A stretch of 64,000 bases of DNA from Methanosarcina barkeri MS (GCF_000970025.1 NZ_CP009528.1:4141168-4205167); one strand, 5' to 3'; positions 9,264 to 17,836 are shown, counted from the first letter of the stretch. Translations and numbers: made by a program. The notes: generated by a model from the letters alone, not told the origin.

Positions 9264-10280
9264 TTGAGTAAAATCAGTAAAGTAATTGCTGTTTTTAGCA
9301 GTGTTCTAGCTCTTATAATACTCGGGGGGTTGTTTACAAGTGCACCAGTTGACACAAAGGCACCAGTTGATACGAAAATGTCAGTTCAAGAAAAACAAGT
9401 AGCTGGCTTTTTTATTGAATTTGAAGAGGGGACTACTGAGCCTGAAGTTAAAGCCATTCTTGAAAACTGCAACATGACTATAAACACCATAGATTACAAT
9501 TCTGATATTATGCCAAGTAGGTACTACATGATATTAGATAGAGATAAAACAATAAATATAGAGGAATTGGTAGATGATATAAACTTGACTGGCCCTGTAA
9601 GAAAAGGAAGTAATTATATATTAACGGTAACGGAACAAGCTATTCAGGATAAAAATTTCCTCGCAATACTGGAAAAAAACAATCTTCCAATGAAAAAATC
9701 CGTATATTGTTATATTGGTTTAGAAGATGAATCTAAGAATGGTGGTATTCCAGAGAAAGATGCATTCCAAATTGCAAATGAGCTTGAAAGAAATGAAAAG
9801 GTGCTGACCGCATCTCCAGATACGAAGGTATATCATTTATTAATTGAATTTGAAGATGGAACCACCGAGCCTGAAGTTAAAGCCATTCTTGAAAAATACA
9901 ACATGACTATGAACACCATAGAATATAATTCTGACCTTCAGCCAGAAAGGTACTACCTAAAGGTAGACGCAGATAAAAGAATGGGCGTAAGAGATGAATT
10001 GAGAAAAGATGAAAATTGGACTGATCATATATATTTTAACCATGATATCAAAAAAGGAAATAGTTATATAATTACGGTAACTGAACAAGCTATTCAGGAT
10101 GAAAATTTCCTTGCAATACTGGAGAAAGATAATCTTCAAGTGAAAAACTCCGTCCTATGTTGTATTACTCTTGGGGATGGAGCTAAGAATTGGATTTGGG
10201 AGAGCGATGAAAGAAAAATAGAAAACGAGCTTAAAATGAATGAGAAGGTATTGACTGTAGTATTTTCCGGCAGTACCTAA
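9264..10280 (+). CDS. UPF0228 family exported protein with two internal repeats
   Basis: The start is TTG at 9264 with the good SD aggtggt just before it. An N-terminal hydrophobic segment (residues 5-26) serves as signal or anchor. Two copies of a roughly 140-residue UPF0228 module follow, each opening with EFE(E/D)GTTEPEVKAILE and continuing NxMTxNTI(D/E)YNSD, then VTEQAIQD(K/E)NFLAILEK. UPF0228 is a Methanosarcina-centred family without known function. The opening segment resembles the propeptide/inhibitor-I9 pattern (xxFxxGTxExEVxAILE). Together with its place after a secreted cysteine-peptidase-like gene, this makes an inhibitor or immunity role conceivable, as inference only. The following gap (10281-10619) holds no gene. 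Confidence 0.85.
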   Translation: MSKISKVIAVFSSVLALIILGGLFTSAPVDTKAPVDTKMSVQEKQVAGFFIEFEEGTTEPEVKAILENCNMTINTIDYNSDIMPSRYYMILDRDKTINIEELVDDINLTGPVRKGSNYILTVTEQAIQDKNFLAILEKNNLPMKKSVYCYIGLEDESKNGGIPEKDAFQIANELERNEKVLTASPDTKVYHLLIEFEDGTTEPEVKAILEKYNMTMNTIEYNSDLQPERYYLKVDADKRMGVRDELRKDENWTDHIYFNHDIKKGNSYIITVTEQAIQDENFLAILEKDNLQVKNSVLCCITLGDGAKNWIWESDERKIENELKMNEKVLTVVFSGST

Positions 10281-10619
10281 TAAGAGCCTATCCGAAAAAT
10301 GTTATAAACTAATGCTTCTATTCTGATATATAGAAGACACATTTTAATACTACTGGAATAAACCTTTAACAAACGAACATGGTTTTAAAAATTAAAGCCT
10401 CGGTTTTGTGTATTTAAGGTTAAGCGTATATTTTGGCATCAATAGAAATTTATGTGCCTAAAAAACCTGAATTCAAGTTGTAATACTTTATGATCTCAAT
10501 TTTTTAATAGTATATTAGTAGCTGGTTGATATTCTGTCGTTTGAATAATTAAGTCTTGTATAAAGCTAATGTTTAATCGATTAATAGAAAACTGACATTG
10601 AGATAAAGCTGTTCAAGGC

Positions 10620-11348
10620 TCATATTTTGAGCCATTTCAGCAACTCCGACTCCACAGCCGGATTCACAAAATATTTTGTAAACTTGCCTTCTACTTCGGA
10701 GGAAATAATATCATCTTCCCTTAATTTTTTTATATGCCAGTGAGTAGTGCTTTTGTCTAAGTTCAGCTTTTCTGAAATTTCCTGATTTGTAATCTCGGGA
10801 TTTTCCAGAATATTAAGGAGTATTTGTTTTCTTGTACTGCCTTTGAGATGTGAGATTATTGTTTTATCGTTGTTTGTGAAAACATTGGAATTTTGAAAGA
10901 CTCTTGTGAACTTTCCTTCCCTCGTTAAAGTTAACTCCTCTTCGGCTTTGAGTGTTTTGATCTGATATCTTATAGATCCCAGGCTAATTTTCAGGTTTCT
11001 TGAAATTTCGGATGGCGTACACCCAGGCTCATTCAGCACATAATTAATAATTCTCTTTTTGTTGACATTTTTACTTAGGCTCCTTATCTGACCAAGAATT
11101 ATGGGAGCCAGTTTGAAAAAGGAAAAGAAAACAGTCAAATACCCGATTATGTAAGCGATTTTGATTGACAAAGGAAATTCCCAGAATGAGTACGTCACGT
11201 CAGCACCGCTCATGTCAACAGCATCGCCCAATTTTTCAAGTTCTTCATCGGGTGGGCAGGAACCAACGGTATATCCTCCGGTGTCTGCACTGGTTATACC
11301 TACTGCGGCACTCAGAACCAGAATAAAAAGTAACATTACCTTCCACAT
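10620..11348 (-). CDS. membrane-anchored double winged-helix regulator, block copy 1
   Basis: The protein has 242 residues: an N-terminal signal-like segment (1-20), an outside loop of about 40 residues, a membrane helix (about 61-86, AYIIGYLTVFFSFFKLAPIIL), then two cytoplasmic winged helices. These are at about 95-155 (NEPGCTPSEISRNLKISLGS, IRYQIKTLKAEEEL) and about 160-230 (ENPEITNQEISEKLNLDKST, THWHIKKLREDDII). This suits a membrane-bound one-component regulator (COG3398-like) that senses outside and binds DNA inside. Near-identical copies lie at 15231 and 20865. The small exported partner gene next to it is broken in this copy. The promoter region facing right holds the shared ATTTGGTCACAAAT palindrome. 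Confidence 0.88.
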   Translation of the reverse strand: MWKVMLLFILVLSAAVGITSADTGGYTVGSCPPDEELEKLGDAVDMSGADVTYSFWEFPLSIKIAYIIGYLTVFFSFFKLAPIILGQIRSLSKNVNKKRIINYVLNEPGCTPSEISRNLKISLGSIRYQIKTLKAEEELTLTREGKFTRVFQNSNVFTNNDKTIISHLKGSTRKQILLNILENPEITNQEISEKLNLDKSTTHWHIKKLREDDIISSEVEGKFTKYFVNPAVESELLKWLKI

Positions 11349-11384
11349 AGCTGGTCTATAATTTGAGTAATTTCGTTATCAAAT

Positions 11385-11574
11385 TCAGATTGTATAATCT
11401 TCTGTTCCAGTCACCCTGTATCTTTGTCAACGATTCTAATTTCAGTATCAGGTGAAAGTACTACGGCATAGTTGCTTGAGATTTTCGCTTTTCCCACATT
11501 TTCAGCTGCTGTCGCTTTAGTGGCAGATAAAAAAGCAGGATTACCAATATAATAAATAACATCTTTCTTGACAT
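11385..11574 (-). pseudogene. broken small exported protein gene, block copy 1
   Basis: This is homologous to the intact gene at 15996-16457. It keeps the signal-peptide end (LSATKATAAEN) and SPDTEIRIVDKDTG, but about 275 bp coding for the beta-rich domain are deleted, so the sequence jumps to the codons of the C-terminus (YTI). A frameshift near the start also spoils the signal sequence. The breakpoint lies between short similar sequences (cctgta / cctata). Confidence 0.85.
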
Positions 11575-11710
11575 TTTCAACTCCTCTGTTAACACCTATC
11601 AAAAGAGCTTACTTAAATTTTATGGTAAAATTGTCCAATTATCTAGCAAATAACTCTATAAATCTTAAAAAAAATTAAATTTAGATTTAATTTATACTTT
11701 CAGTTGGATG

Positions 11711-11724
11711 ATTTGGTCACAAAT
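11711..11724. promoter_or_regulatory. conserved palindrome ATTTGGTCACAAAT, block 1
   Basis: ATTTG-GTCA-CAAAT is a perfect 5-bp inverted repeat with a 4-bp centre. It sits just upstream of a TATA-like AATTATAAGAG that would drive the rightward gene. Identical copies are at 16594 and 22225 in the same position, so it is a strong candidate binding site for the neighbouring regulators. Confidence 0.65.
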
Positions 11725-11776
11725 GAATTATAAGAGTAAGTTCCTAGAAAAATATGAACATTAGAAATAATGTTTG

Positions 11777-11890
11777 GTGGAGCTCAAATTCTCTCTGGAA
11801 GGTTTATTCGAACTCCGCATTGCCTGGAGGCATGATTAGTGTTAGCTTTGCGGATATTTCAGGCTTGCTTGATCCTGTCTCTGGAGTAAA
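11777..11890 (+). promoter_or_regulatory. structured 5' leader element, copy B
   Basis: GTGGAGCTCAAAT (11777-11789) pairs with ATTCGAACTCCGC (11806-11818), then TGCC-TGGA-GGCA (11821-11832), then the conserved tail CAGGCTTGCTTGATCCTG and GGAGTAAA. It ends 17 nt before the ATG of the Cys-rich protein. Confidence 0.7.
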
Positions 11891-11907
11891 GAAAAGAAGT
11901 GCATAAT

Positions 11908-12351
11908 ATGTGTGAAAAGCAAAAAAGTGAACTCTTAGAGCCAGAAGTTGTTTTATCAGATACACTTATAAATAGTTGCACTAGAGAATATCTAGATGGT
12001 ACTGGAGACATATATATAAAGTTTACTTCCAAATTATACCAACGTTCTAATGGAAGTCGATACATAAATGTATCATGGTTTGTAAGTGGCTGTCAAACAA
12101 CTTCTAAAGAATTTCCATTTCCTGCCCCTTGTGAGATGAAAATAACAATTTGGATAAGTGAACCAATTAATTTGCCTGCAATTGTTCACCAGGTTCCAAA
12201 CTCATGTACAGCTTCTGGGGCAGAGACGATCGATGTACCAGGCAATGGGAATTACAGGACAAACGTGAAATTGGAAGCAAAATGTTACGCATACCTGCCT
12301 GTAAAGACTTTAATCGCAATTAGAGAGGGCTCCTGCAATTGTTTTATTTAA
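11908..12351 (+). CDS. Cys-rich small protein behind leader copy B, function unknown
   Basis: From the ATG at 11908 the product has 147 residues (a GTG at 11899 would add three). It has eight Cys, mostly spread singly (NSCTRE, SGCQTT, APCEMK, NSCTAS, AKCYAY, GSCNCFI), and a beta-rich composition. These look like an extracellular disulfide-stabilised domain. Yet there is no signal peptide, although the other genes behind this leader have one. The signal-encoding 5' part may therefore have been lost or replaced. I do not recognise the family. It is divergent from the broken partner gene and regulator copy 1. The 12352-12594 gap that follows is AT-rich with no gene seen. Confidence 0.55.
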   Translation: MCEKQKSELLEPEVVLSDTLINSCTREYLDGTGDIYIKFTSKLYQRSNGSRYINVSWFVSGCQTTSKEFPFPAPCEMKITIWISEPINLPAIVHQVPNSCTASGAETIDVPGNGNYRTNVKLEAKCYAYLPVKTLIAIREGSCNCFI

Positions 12352-12594
12352 ACTCAATTTTTGAAAGTTGATGTGTTGAAAAGGCAGCGTTGAGAATCTA
12401 TTGTGAATTTACACTCCTTCAGATTGGTATTTGGGATTATCTAAGCTATAATATATCAATTTCAGGTTAAAAGGTTAGATTCAAAACCTGGATGGGTGTA
12501 AATCTAAATTTATACCTATTATTTAAAAATAAGCTGTGTGGGATTTCCTAGAAGATATAATTAATACAAAATGTCTCTAAATTGGGGTAAATAA

Positions 12595-13779
12595 ATGAAG
12601 ATTAGTTTCAAAAGACATTTACTGCCCACCTTGTTCCTGATAATCCTCTCAATTTTTATTTCAGGTTGCGCAGAAGAGTCCAGTGCCGAAGAAGTTTCAT
12701 CTAACACTCAACCCAGTGCTGAAGAAATTGTGTCTAACATGCAGATGGAAATAGACAGTCTCGAAGACTATTCTTTTACTATGTATGTAAGTTCAACTTC
12801 AAGGTGGCAGAACCCAGAAGTGCATGAAATTATATGGAAAAAACCCGATCTAATGAAAACGAGTATTTTAAACCCGAATAAAGATACGAAAGTAATTATG
12901 GCATCTGATGGAGATTTCCAATGGATCTATAATTCTGAATCCAAGACTGTTTTCAAAACGGAGATTTCTGATGATTTTAATGATTTGAAACTCTTCGAAC
13001 CTAATGTTTACGCTGAATTTGTAAATGGGATTATTCTTAATGGGAAGCTACCTTCCCTCCTCAGGGCCGAGAACATCGATGGGAAAAACGTATATGTACT
13101 TGAGCTTACCCCTTCCGAGAAAAACGAATCGCTCCAATGGAAATCAAAAATCTGGGTTGACGGAGAAAACTGGATGCTCATCAGGTGTGAACTATATGAC
13201 AATGAAGGAAATCCTTATATTGAGATAGAAATCCGGGATGTGAAATTGAACACTGGAATTCCAGACTCTGAATTTGAATTTAAAGTTCCAGATGGCGCCC
13301 AGGTAAAAGTACTTGGACTTGAAGACTTCAAAAGTGAACCTCAAAAAATGACACTTGAAGAGGCAAAAGAGCTTATTGATTTTAAAATACTCACTCCTGA
13401 ATATCTCCCGGAAGGATACGAATTTAATTATTCAATGGTCTCTTCCAGTATGGATACACCTTATCTAACTTTTGTACATAGTGGTTTCAGCGTTTTTGCA
13501 GGGCAGCATTACGAAAAAATCACTCTCGTATATACAAAAGGAGATAATGAAATACGTATCATCGAAGACATTTCTGAAAAAGGTTTACCTGAAACTCAGA
13601 ATTTTGTAAGTGAAGGAGAAAATATTCTGGTCAATAACATGAAAGGTATGATCTCTCCAATATTTGGTGGAAATATGAAAGCTCTGACCTGGCAAGATGA
13701 GGAGCTTGAAGTCACTATCATCTCCTCTCTCGATAAGGCAGAACTACTTAATATAACAGAATCTTTTCCTGAAGCTTAA
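12595..13779 (+). CDS. lipoprotein with LolA-like fold and C-terminal DUF4367-like domain
   Basis: The 394 residues start with a lipoprotein signal (FISGCAEES, lipobox Cys about 25). Next comes a domain like outer-membrane-lipoprotein-sorting proteins (about 40-235: IVSNMQMEIDSLEDYSFTMY, PDLMKTSIL, LRAENIDGKNVYVLEL, IWVDGENWMLIRCELYD, GIPDSEFEFKVPDGAQV). A DUF4367-like domain follows (about 250-394: LTPEYLPEGYEFNYSMV, ALTWQDEELEVTIISSL). Archaea lack Lol trafficking, so the role is probably a surface lipid-binding or sensory lipoprotein; this is inference. Start ATG at 12595. A terminator hairpin follows the stop. Confidence 0.8.
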   Translation: MKISFKRHLLPTLFLIILSIFISGCAEESSAEEVSSNTQPSAEEIVSNMQMEIDSLEDYSFTMYVSSTSRWQNPEVHEIIWKKPDLMKTSILNPNKDTKVIMASDGDFQWIYNSESKTVFKTEISDDFNDLKLFEPNVYAEFVNGIILNGKLPSLLRAENIDGKNVYVLELTPSEKNESLQWKSKIWVDGENWMLIRCELYDNEGNPYIEIEIRDVKLNTGIPDSEFEFKVPDGAQVKVLGLEDFKSEPQKMTLEEAKELIDFKILTPEYLPEGYEFNYSMVSSSMDTPYLTFVHSGFSVFAGQHYEKITLVYTKGDNEIRIIEDISEKGLPETQNFVSEGENILVNNMKGMISPIFGGNMKALTWQDEELEVTIISSLDKAELLNITESFPEA

Positions 13780-13807
13780 TGAGCTTTCAAAAAAAATGAA
13801 TAAATGT

Positions 13808-13836
13808 AAGGCTACAAACTTAGCCTTCCAGTTTTT
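13808..13836 (+). terminator. terminator after the LolA-like lipoprotein gene
   Basis: AAGGCTA (13808-13814) pairs with TAGCCTT (13821-13827), followed by ccagttttt. Confidence 0.7.
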
Positions 13837-14055
13837 CTTAAGTTTATTTCCTGAAAACGTATTTTTCTGCCAAGGTATGGATGACTATATTAGCTGCTCA
13901 AATTTCCAACTTATTTTAATGAGAAGTCGAAGTGAAGAACTGTAAATTCAAAGATTTAACAGTTTTTAAAGCGGAAAACAACGCTAACAGCAGGCTATGA
14001 TTGCATATATTCTTTCTGCGCAAAACTTATACTAAGTTAATTAAAAGTAATTTAT

Positions 14056-14140
14056 AGAGCTCGAATTTTTTAGAATGACCATTTGAACTCCACATTGCCC
14101 GGAGGCAGGAACATACTGGTTTTAATGGTACAGGCTGTCT
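14056..14140 (+). promoter_or_regulatory. structured 5' leader element, copy C, truncated by recombination
   Basis: AGAGCTCGAATT at 14056 and ATTTGAACTCCAC at 14081-14093 form the stem, followed by TGCC-CGGA-GGCA (14096-14107). The tail is cut near 14140, where sequence from the glutamate synthase operon begins. No exported-protein gene follows, so this leader is an orphan. Confidence 0.65.
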
Positions 14141-14147
14141 CAAATGC

Positions 14148-14235
14148 AGGCCCCACAGCCTGAGCAAAGGCCTTCATCCCAGACTTTTGACTTAAGGTCA
14201 AGGTAACTTTTGCTGATTGGTTTCTGTTCTGCCAT
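14148..14235 (-). pseudogene. 5' fragment of the FrhB-like gene
   Basis: It reads MAEQKPISKSYLDLKSKVWD, then EGLCSGCGAC, matching the start of the intact gene at 23976-25010. It ends abruptly after about 29 codons where it meets the orphan leader. Confidence 0.9.
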
Positions 14236-14241
14236 TTTTAA

Positions 14242-14545
14242 TCACTCCCAGACGTATTTGCTTGCGAAAGGCCGGCTGCTTGCAGTTCCAATCTGTGTAT
14301 AGTTTGTGTCCAGGAACTCTGCGGGGTCATACCCGAACTGCTCGCAGAAGTTCTTTATAACTGGAGCAATGCATTCAAGATCGCTTTCGGTAAACTTGAA
14401 TTTCTTGGCTCCTACTCCGAGTAAGAAATAGTCAACCTCTCCACGGATAATTATTTCCCCGCCGTGGATTCCGCTTCCGATACCTCTGTCTGTCATGGCT
14501 TTGTCCTTGCCGATACCGAATACGAGCACGAGGCAACCGGCCATG
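14242..14545 (-). pseudogene. 3' fragment of the glutamate synthase GXGXG-domain gene
   Basis: This keeps the last 100 codons of the 25017-25760 gene ([40 protein letters not shown], final SKYVWE). The order and short spacing to the FrhB fragment are as in the parent operon. The 5' end is replaced by M24 peptidase sequence at about 14545, where both parents share aaggaaggaatg-like bases. Reading across it in the other direction creates a spurious open frame. Confidence 0.92.
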
Positions 14546-15210
14546 TATTCTCCAAGGAAGGAATGAGTGAAGTAGACCTGTCAACCGAACTATATTCAGT
14601 TATGGTTGAAGAAGGCCGTCACGGATTGTGCCGTTTTGGGATGTTTGATATTGAGATGGTCATGGGAAATGTCTGTTTTGGTGAAATCTCGAGATATCCA
14701 TCTTACTTTAACGGACCTGGTGGAATGTATGGGATGAGTCCTGCGGTTCCACTGATTGGAAGACGTGACAAAAAACTGAAAAAAGGAGATCTGGTATTCA
14801 TCGATATCGGATGTGGGGTTGAAGGATATAACACGGATAAAACGACCACATACATGTTTGGATCTTCACTTCCACAATATGCCATAGATGCCCATAATAA
14901 ATGTGTGGAAATACAGAACGAAGCTGCTTCAATGTTAAAAACAGGTGCGATTCCCTCGAAAATCTACAACAACATAATGAACAATCTAGATTCGGAGTTT
15001 CTACAGAATTTTATGGGCTTTGGAAAACGTAAAGTAAGATTCCTCGGACACGGAGTCGGACTGCTAATCGATGAGCTGCCTGTAACTGCAGAAGGCTTTG
15101 ACGAACCCCTTCAGGAAGGAATGGTATTCCTCTCAAACCTAAAAAAGGAATAGAAAACATTGGAATGGTAGGAATTGAAAATACATTTATAGTAGCCGAT
15201 AAAGGTGGAG
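14546..15210 (+). pseudogene. M24 metallopeptidase gene fragment, copy 2
   Basis: Sequence from [10 protein letters not shown] to near the end of the M24 catalytic domain is present, closely matching 5779-6420. The first 165 or so codons are missing (junction with the GXGXG fragment). A one-base deletion near 15130 shifts the frame just before the first Glu ligand. The 3' end is cut at about 15210 by regulator block 2. Not functional. Confidence 0.92.
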
Positions 15211-15230
15211 AAAATAAAACTGTTCGAAGT

Positions 15231-15959
15231 TTATATTTTGAGCCATTTCAGCAACTCCGGCTCCACAGATGGGTTCACAAAATATTTTGTAAACTTGCCT
15301 TCTACTTCGGAGGAAATAATATTATCCTCCCTCAATTTTTTTATATGCCAGTGAGTAGTGCTTTTGTCTAAATTCAGCTTTTCTGAGATTTCCTGATTTG
15401 TAATCTCAGGATTTTCCAGAATATTAAGGAGTATTTGTTTTCTTGTACTGCCTTTAAGATGTGAGATTATTGTTTTATCGTTGTTTGTGAAAACATTGGA
15501 ATTTTGAAATACTCTTGTGAACTTTCCTTCCTTCGTTAAAGTTAACTCCTCTTCGGCTTTGAGTGTTTTAATCTGATATCTTATAGATCCCAGACTAATT
15601 TTCAGGTTTCTTGAAATTTCAGACGGCGTACACCCTGGCTTCCTCAGCACATAACAAATAATTTTCTTTTGAGTAACATTTTTACTTAGACTCCTTATAT
15701 GACCAAGAATTATGGGAGCCAGTTTGAATAAGGAAATGAAAGCAGCCAGGTATCCCAAGATATAAGCTACCTTGAATGACAAGGGAAATTCCCAGAAGGT
15801 AAGAGTCCTGTCCGCCCCGCTCATGTCAACGGTATCACCCAATTTTTTGAGCTCCTCTTCGGGTGGACAGGGACCAATGGAATATCCTCCGGTATCTGCA
15901 CTGGTTACACCTACTGCGGCACTCAGAACCAGAATAAAAAGTAACATTACCTTCCACAT
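15231..15959 (-). CDS. membrane-anchored double winged-helix regulator, block copy 2
   Basis: 242 residues with the same layout as copy 1: signal-like 1-20, outside loop, membrane helix about 61-86 (AYILGYLAAFISLFKLAPIIL), winged helix 1 about 95-155 and winged helix 2 about 160-230. Most differences from copy 1 fall in the outside loop (SIGPCPPEEELKKLGDTVDM against TVGSCPPDEELEKLGDAVDM) and membrane helix. Winged helix 2 is nearly invariant, which would keep DNA recognition constant while sensing diverges. It lies 36 bp downstream of the only intact copy of its small exported partner, so this is the one complete block. Confidence 0.9.
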   Translation of the reverse strand: MWKVMLLFILVLSAAVGVTSADTGGYSIGPCPPEEELKKLGDTVDMSGADRTLTFWEFPLSFKVAYILGYLAAFISLFKLAPIILGHIRSLSKNVTQKKIICYVLRKPGCTPSEISRNLKISLGSIRYQIKTLKAEEELTLTKEGKFTRVFQNSNVFTNNDKTIISHLKGSTRKQILLNILENPEITNQEISEKLNLDKSTTHWHIKKLREDNIISSEVEGKFTKYFVNPSVEPELLKWLKI

Positions 15960-15995
15960 AGCTGGTCTATAATTTGAGTGATTTCGTTATCAAAT

Positions 15996-16457
15996 TCAGA
16001 TCGTATAACCTTCTTTTCCGGCCACTCTATACCCGTATACTTGATATTTCCAGGTTCCCGCTTCAATTCCATTTGCATTTTTAATATACAGGCGAGTCCT
16101 ACCGTTAACTGCTCCATCAGCGTTATCATAATAAGAACCTAGCAACGAGCCGCTAGGGGTATATATCCTGAGCCGTAGTGAATCAGTTGAATCTCCCCAG
16201 TTAAGATCCACAACGAGAAGATTTAGACCACTGCTAACTTTTTTCTCATGTAGGTTTATCTCTCCTTGAATAATGGTATCATAAACGGTCAGAATACCTA
16301 TATCTTTGTCAACGATTCCAATTTCAGTACCAGGTGAGGATACTACAGTATAGTCGCTCGGGGTTTCCGCTTTTTTCACATTTTCAGCCGCTGTCGCTGT
16401 AGTGGCAGATAAAAAAAGCAGAGTTATCAATATAATGAATAATATTTTTCTTGACAT
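15996..16457 (-). CDS. small exported beta-rich protein, intact partner of regulator copy 2
   Basis: 153 residues with a clear signal peptide (ILFIILITLLFLSATTATAA). A short linker with SPGTEIGIVDKDIGILTVYD is followed by a beta-rich domain resembling bacterial pre-peptidase C-terminal (PPC) domains: LNLLVVDLNWGDSTDSLRLR, IYTPSGSLLGSYYDNADGAV, then LYIKNANGIEAGTWKYQVYGY. Such domains bind proteins or carbohydrates outside the cell. The gene is first in a two-gene unit with the membrane regulator, which suggests it is an external sensor or ligand for that regulator, though this is inference. The SD ggagag precedes the ATG. Broken copies are at 11385 and 21626. Confidence 0.8.
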   Translation of the reverse strand: MSRKILFIILITLLFLSATTATAAENVKKAETPSDYTVVSSPGTEIGIVDKDIGILTVYDTIIQGEINLHEKKVSSGLNLLVVDLNWGDSTDSLRLRIYTPSGSLLGSYYDNADGAVNGRTRLYIKNANGIEAGTWKYQVYGYRVAGKEGYTI

Positions 16458-16593
16458 TTTTAACTCTCCAGTTAATACGTGTCAAAAGAGTTTACTTAAA
16501 TTTTATGGTAAAATCATCCAATAATCTAGCAAATAGCTCTATAAATTTTAAAAGAAAATTAAATTTATGTTTGAGCATGTTTTCAGTTGGATG

Positions 16594-16607
16594 ATTTGGT
16601 CACAAAT
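16594..16607. promoter_or_regulatory. conserved palindrome ATTTGGTCACAAAT, block 2
   Basis: Identical to 11711 and 22225. It lies just upstream of TTATAAAAG, the probable TATA element for the ABC transporter unit, and about 137 bp upstream of the divergent exported protein gene. Confidence 0.65.
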
Positions 16608-16617
16608 TAGTTATAAA

Positions 16618-16661
16618 AGTACATTTTTAAATTGACCATAGTACATTTTTAAATTGGCCAT
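16618..16661. repeat. 22-bp direct repeat, two copies, in the ABC transporter leader
   Basis: agtacatttttaaattgacc(at) at 16618 is repeated at 16640 with one change (gacc to ggcc). It lies between the TATA-like element and the first gene of the transporter unit and could be a second regulator site. Confidence 0.8.
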
Positions 16662-16707
16662 ATATCTTGCTGGGTTTTTAAACTCAGCATTTTTAGAATG
16701 TGAGAGG

Positions 16708-17085
16708 ATGAAAACCGGGAAGTTATTGTTTATAGGGATACTGATTGGGCTTGTATTATTCGGATTTTTTGAATTTTTAGGGCTTGATCCAACATACGTA
16801 GGAATTATAAGTGCGGTTATTGTAGGGACATTGATTGGTAAAAATATAGGCAAGGGCTCGGGGAAGTATGCTTTTTTTACAATATTTACGTATAATCTGA
16901 TTGACTGGATTTTAGTATTTTTGTTTACCTCCGATGGAAAGCTTGCGTTACAATATGGGGGTATAGCTTTGTCTGCTCTCATCGGCTTTGTGCTCATTAT
17001 GATTTTTTTCTATTCAATAATCGGGTTCTTTGGAGCATTTGTTGCTTCCAGCCTGAAAAGGAATAAACAGGATGAAGGATTATGA
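16708..17085 (+). CDS. small membrane protein, first gene of an ABC-2 transporter unit
   Basis: From ATG 16708 (SD gagagg directly upstream) the product has 125 residues and about four hydrophobic helices (LLFIGILIGLVLFGFFEFLG, IISAVIVGTLIG, FTIFTYNLIDWILVFLF, IALSALIGFVLIMIFFYSII). A basic cytoplasmic tail ends it. It has no recognised domain. The stop overlaps the start of the next gene (ATGA), so translation is coupled. It is probably an accessory membrane subunit of the transporter or a self-protection protein. Confidence 0.8.
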   Translation: MKTGKLLFIGILIGLVLFGFFEFLGLDPTYVGIISAVIVGTLIGKNIGKGSGKYAFFTIFTYNLIDWILVFLFTSDGKLALQYGGIALSALIGFVLIMIFFYSIIGFFGAFVASSLKRNKQDEGL

Positions 17086-17831
17086 ATTTTTATGAAGTAC
17101 AGGTTATTGGGGAAGATGAAACATTTAGGGGTTCAAAAAGTAGATATGTATGGCTTTTTGGTGGAATTTTTATCTTTCTTTGTTTCCTGGCATTGCACTA
17201 TAGTACTTATATATCCTTTTTATTTTCAAATTCAGAAGGTGTCCCATATACTTTAATTTCATATCTGGTGGTGTTGTCTGTCGGACCTTTTATGACTTTG
17301 ATAGCATCTTTTGATATAGTAAGCAGTGAAACTGAAACCGGGTCGGTGAGATATATTATCTCCAAAGTCCACAGATCATCTTTTATCTTAGGAAAGTTTT
17401 TCTTTCTTTTTCTGGTATTTATCATCATTTCCACTGGAATTGCACTTATAAACCTGATATACCAGTATTCTGCAGTTAATTCTTTTCAGTTAGAAAACGT
17501 CGTTTTGTTCTGGATTTCTTCAAGCCTTTATCTTGGGTGCTTCATAAGTATTTTTTTATTCATCTCAACACTGTCCGCAAACAACAAAATTTCATTTACA
17601 ATGTCTGTAGTTTTTCTTGGAATTTTGATATTTTTTATTTCACAGGGAAATGAAAGTTATCTAAAATATATTACTCCTTTTTTTTACGGGATTAAAAATA
17701 TGGAGTTCATGAAAGGCTTCCCGGTTGAAGCTGGATATCTTACGGTTTTTGAAAGCCTGTTTTCAATGTTCCTGTACATACTGGTTTTTTTGTCCATGAG
17801 TTTGGTAGCTATTAAAAGGAGGGATTTCTAA
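17082..17831 (+). CDS. ABC-2 type transporter permease
   Basis: 249 residues with six predicted membrane helices: about 26-46, 60-82 (VVLSVGPFMTLIASFDIVS), 108-128, 140-160, 170-188 and 220-242. The loop SSETETGSVRYIISKVHRSS after helix 2 is the hallmark of ABC-2 permeases such as those in NosY- and bacteriocin self-immunity-type systems. It overlaps the gene before by 4 bp and precedes the ATPase by 5 bp. Confidence 0.88.
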   Translation: MNFYEVQVIGEDETFRGSKSRYVWLFGGIFIFLCFLALHYSTYISFLFSNSEGVPYTLISYLVVLSVGPFMTLIASFDIVSSETETGSVRYIISKVHRSSFILGKFFFLFLVFIIISTGIALINLIYQYSAVNSFQLENVVLFWISSSLYLGCFISIFLFISTLSANNKISFTMSVVFLGILIFFISQGNESYLKYITPFFYGIKNMEFMKGFPVEAGYLTVFESLFSMFLYILVFLSMSLVAIKRRDF

Positions 17832-17836
17832 TTACT

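Noticed and set aside
10281-10330. Sequence gagcctatccgaaaaat resembling an insertion sequence end
   Set aside because: No matching second end or transposase was found near it; too short to call.
14464-15153. Open frame of 229 codons that looks like an M24 peptidase with a novel N-terminus
   Set aside because: The first 27 codons are antisense to a glutamate synthase fragment and the rest is a truncated M24 copy with a frameshift; it is a recombination product.
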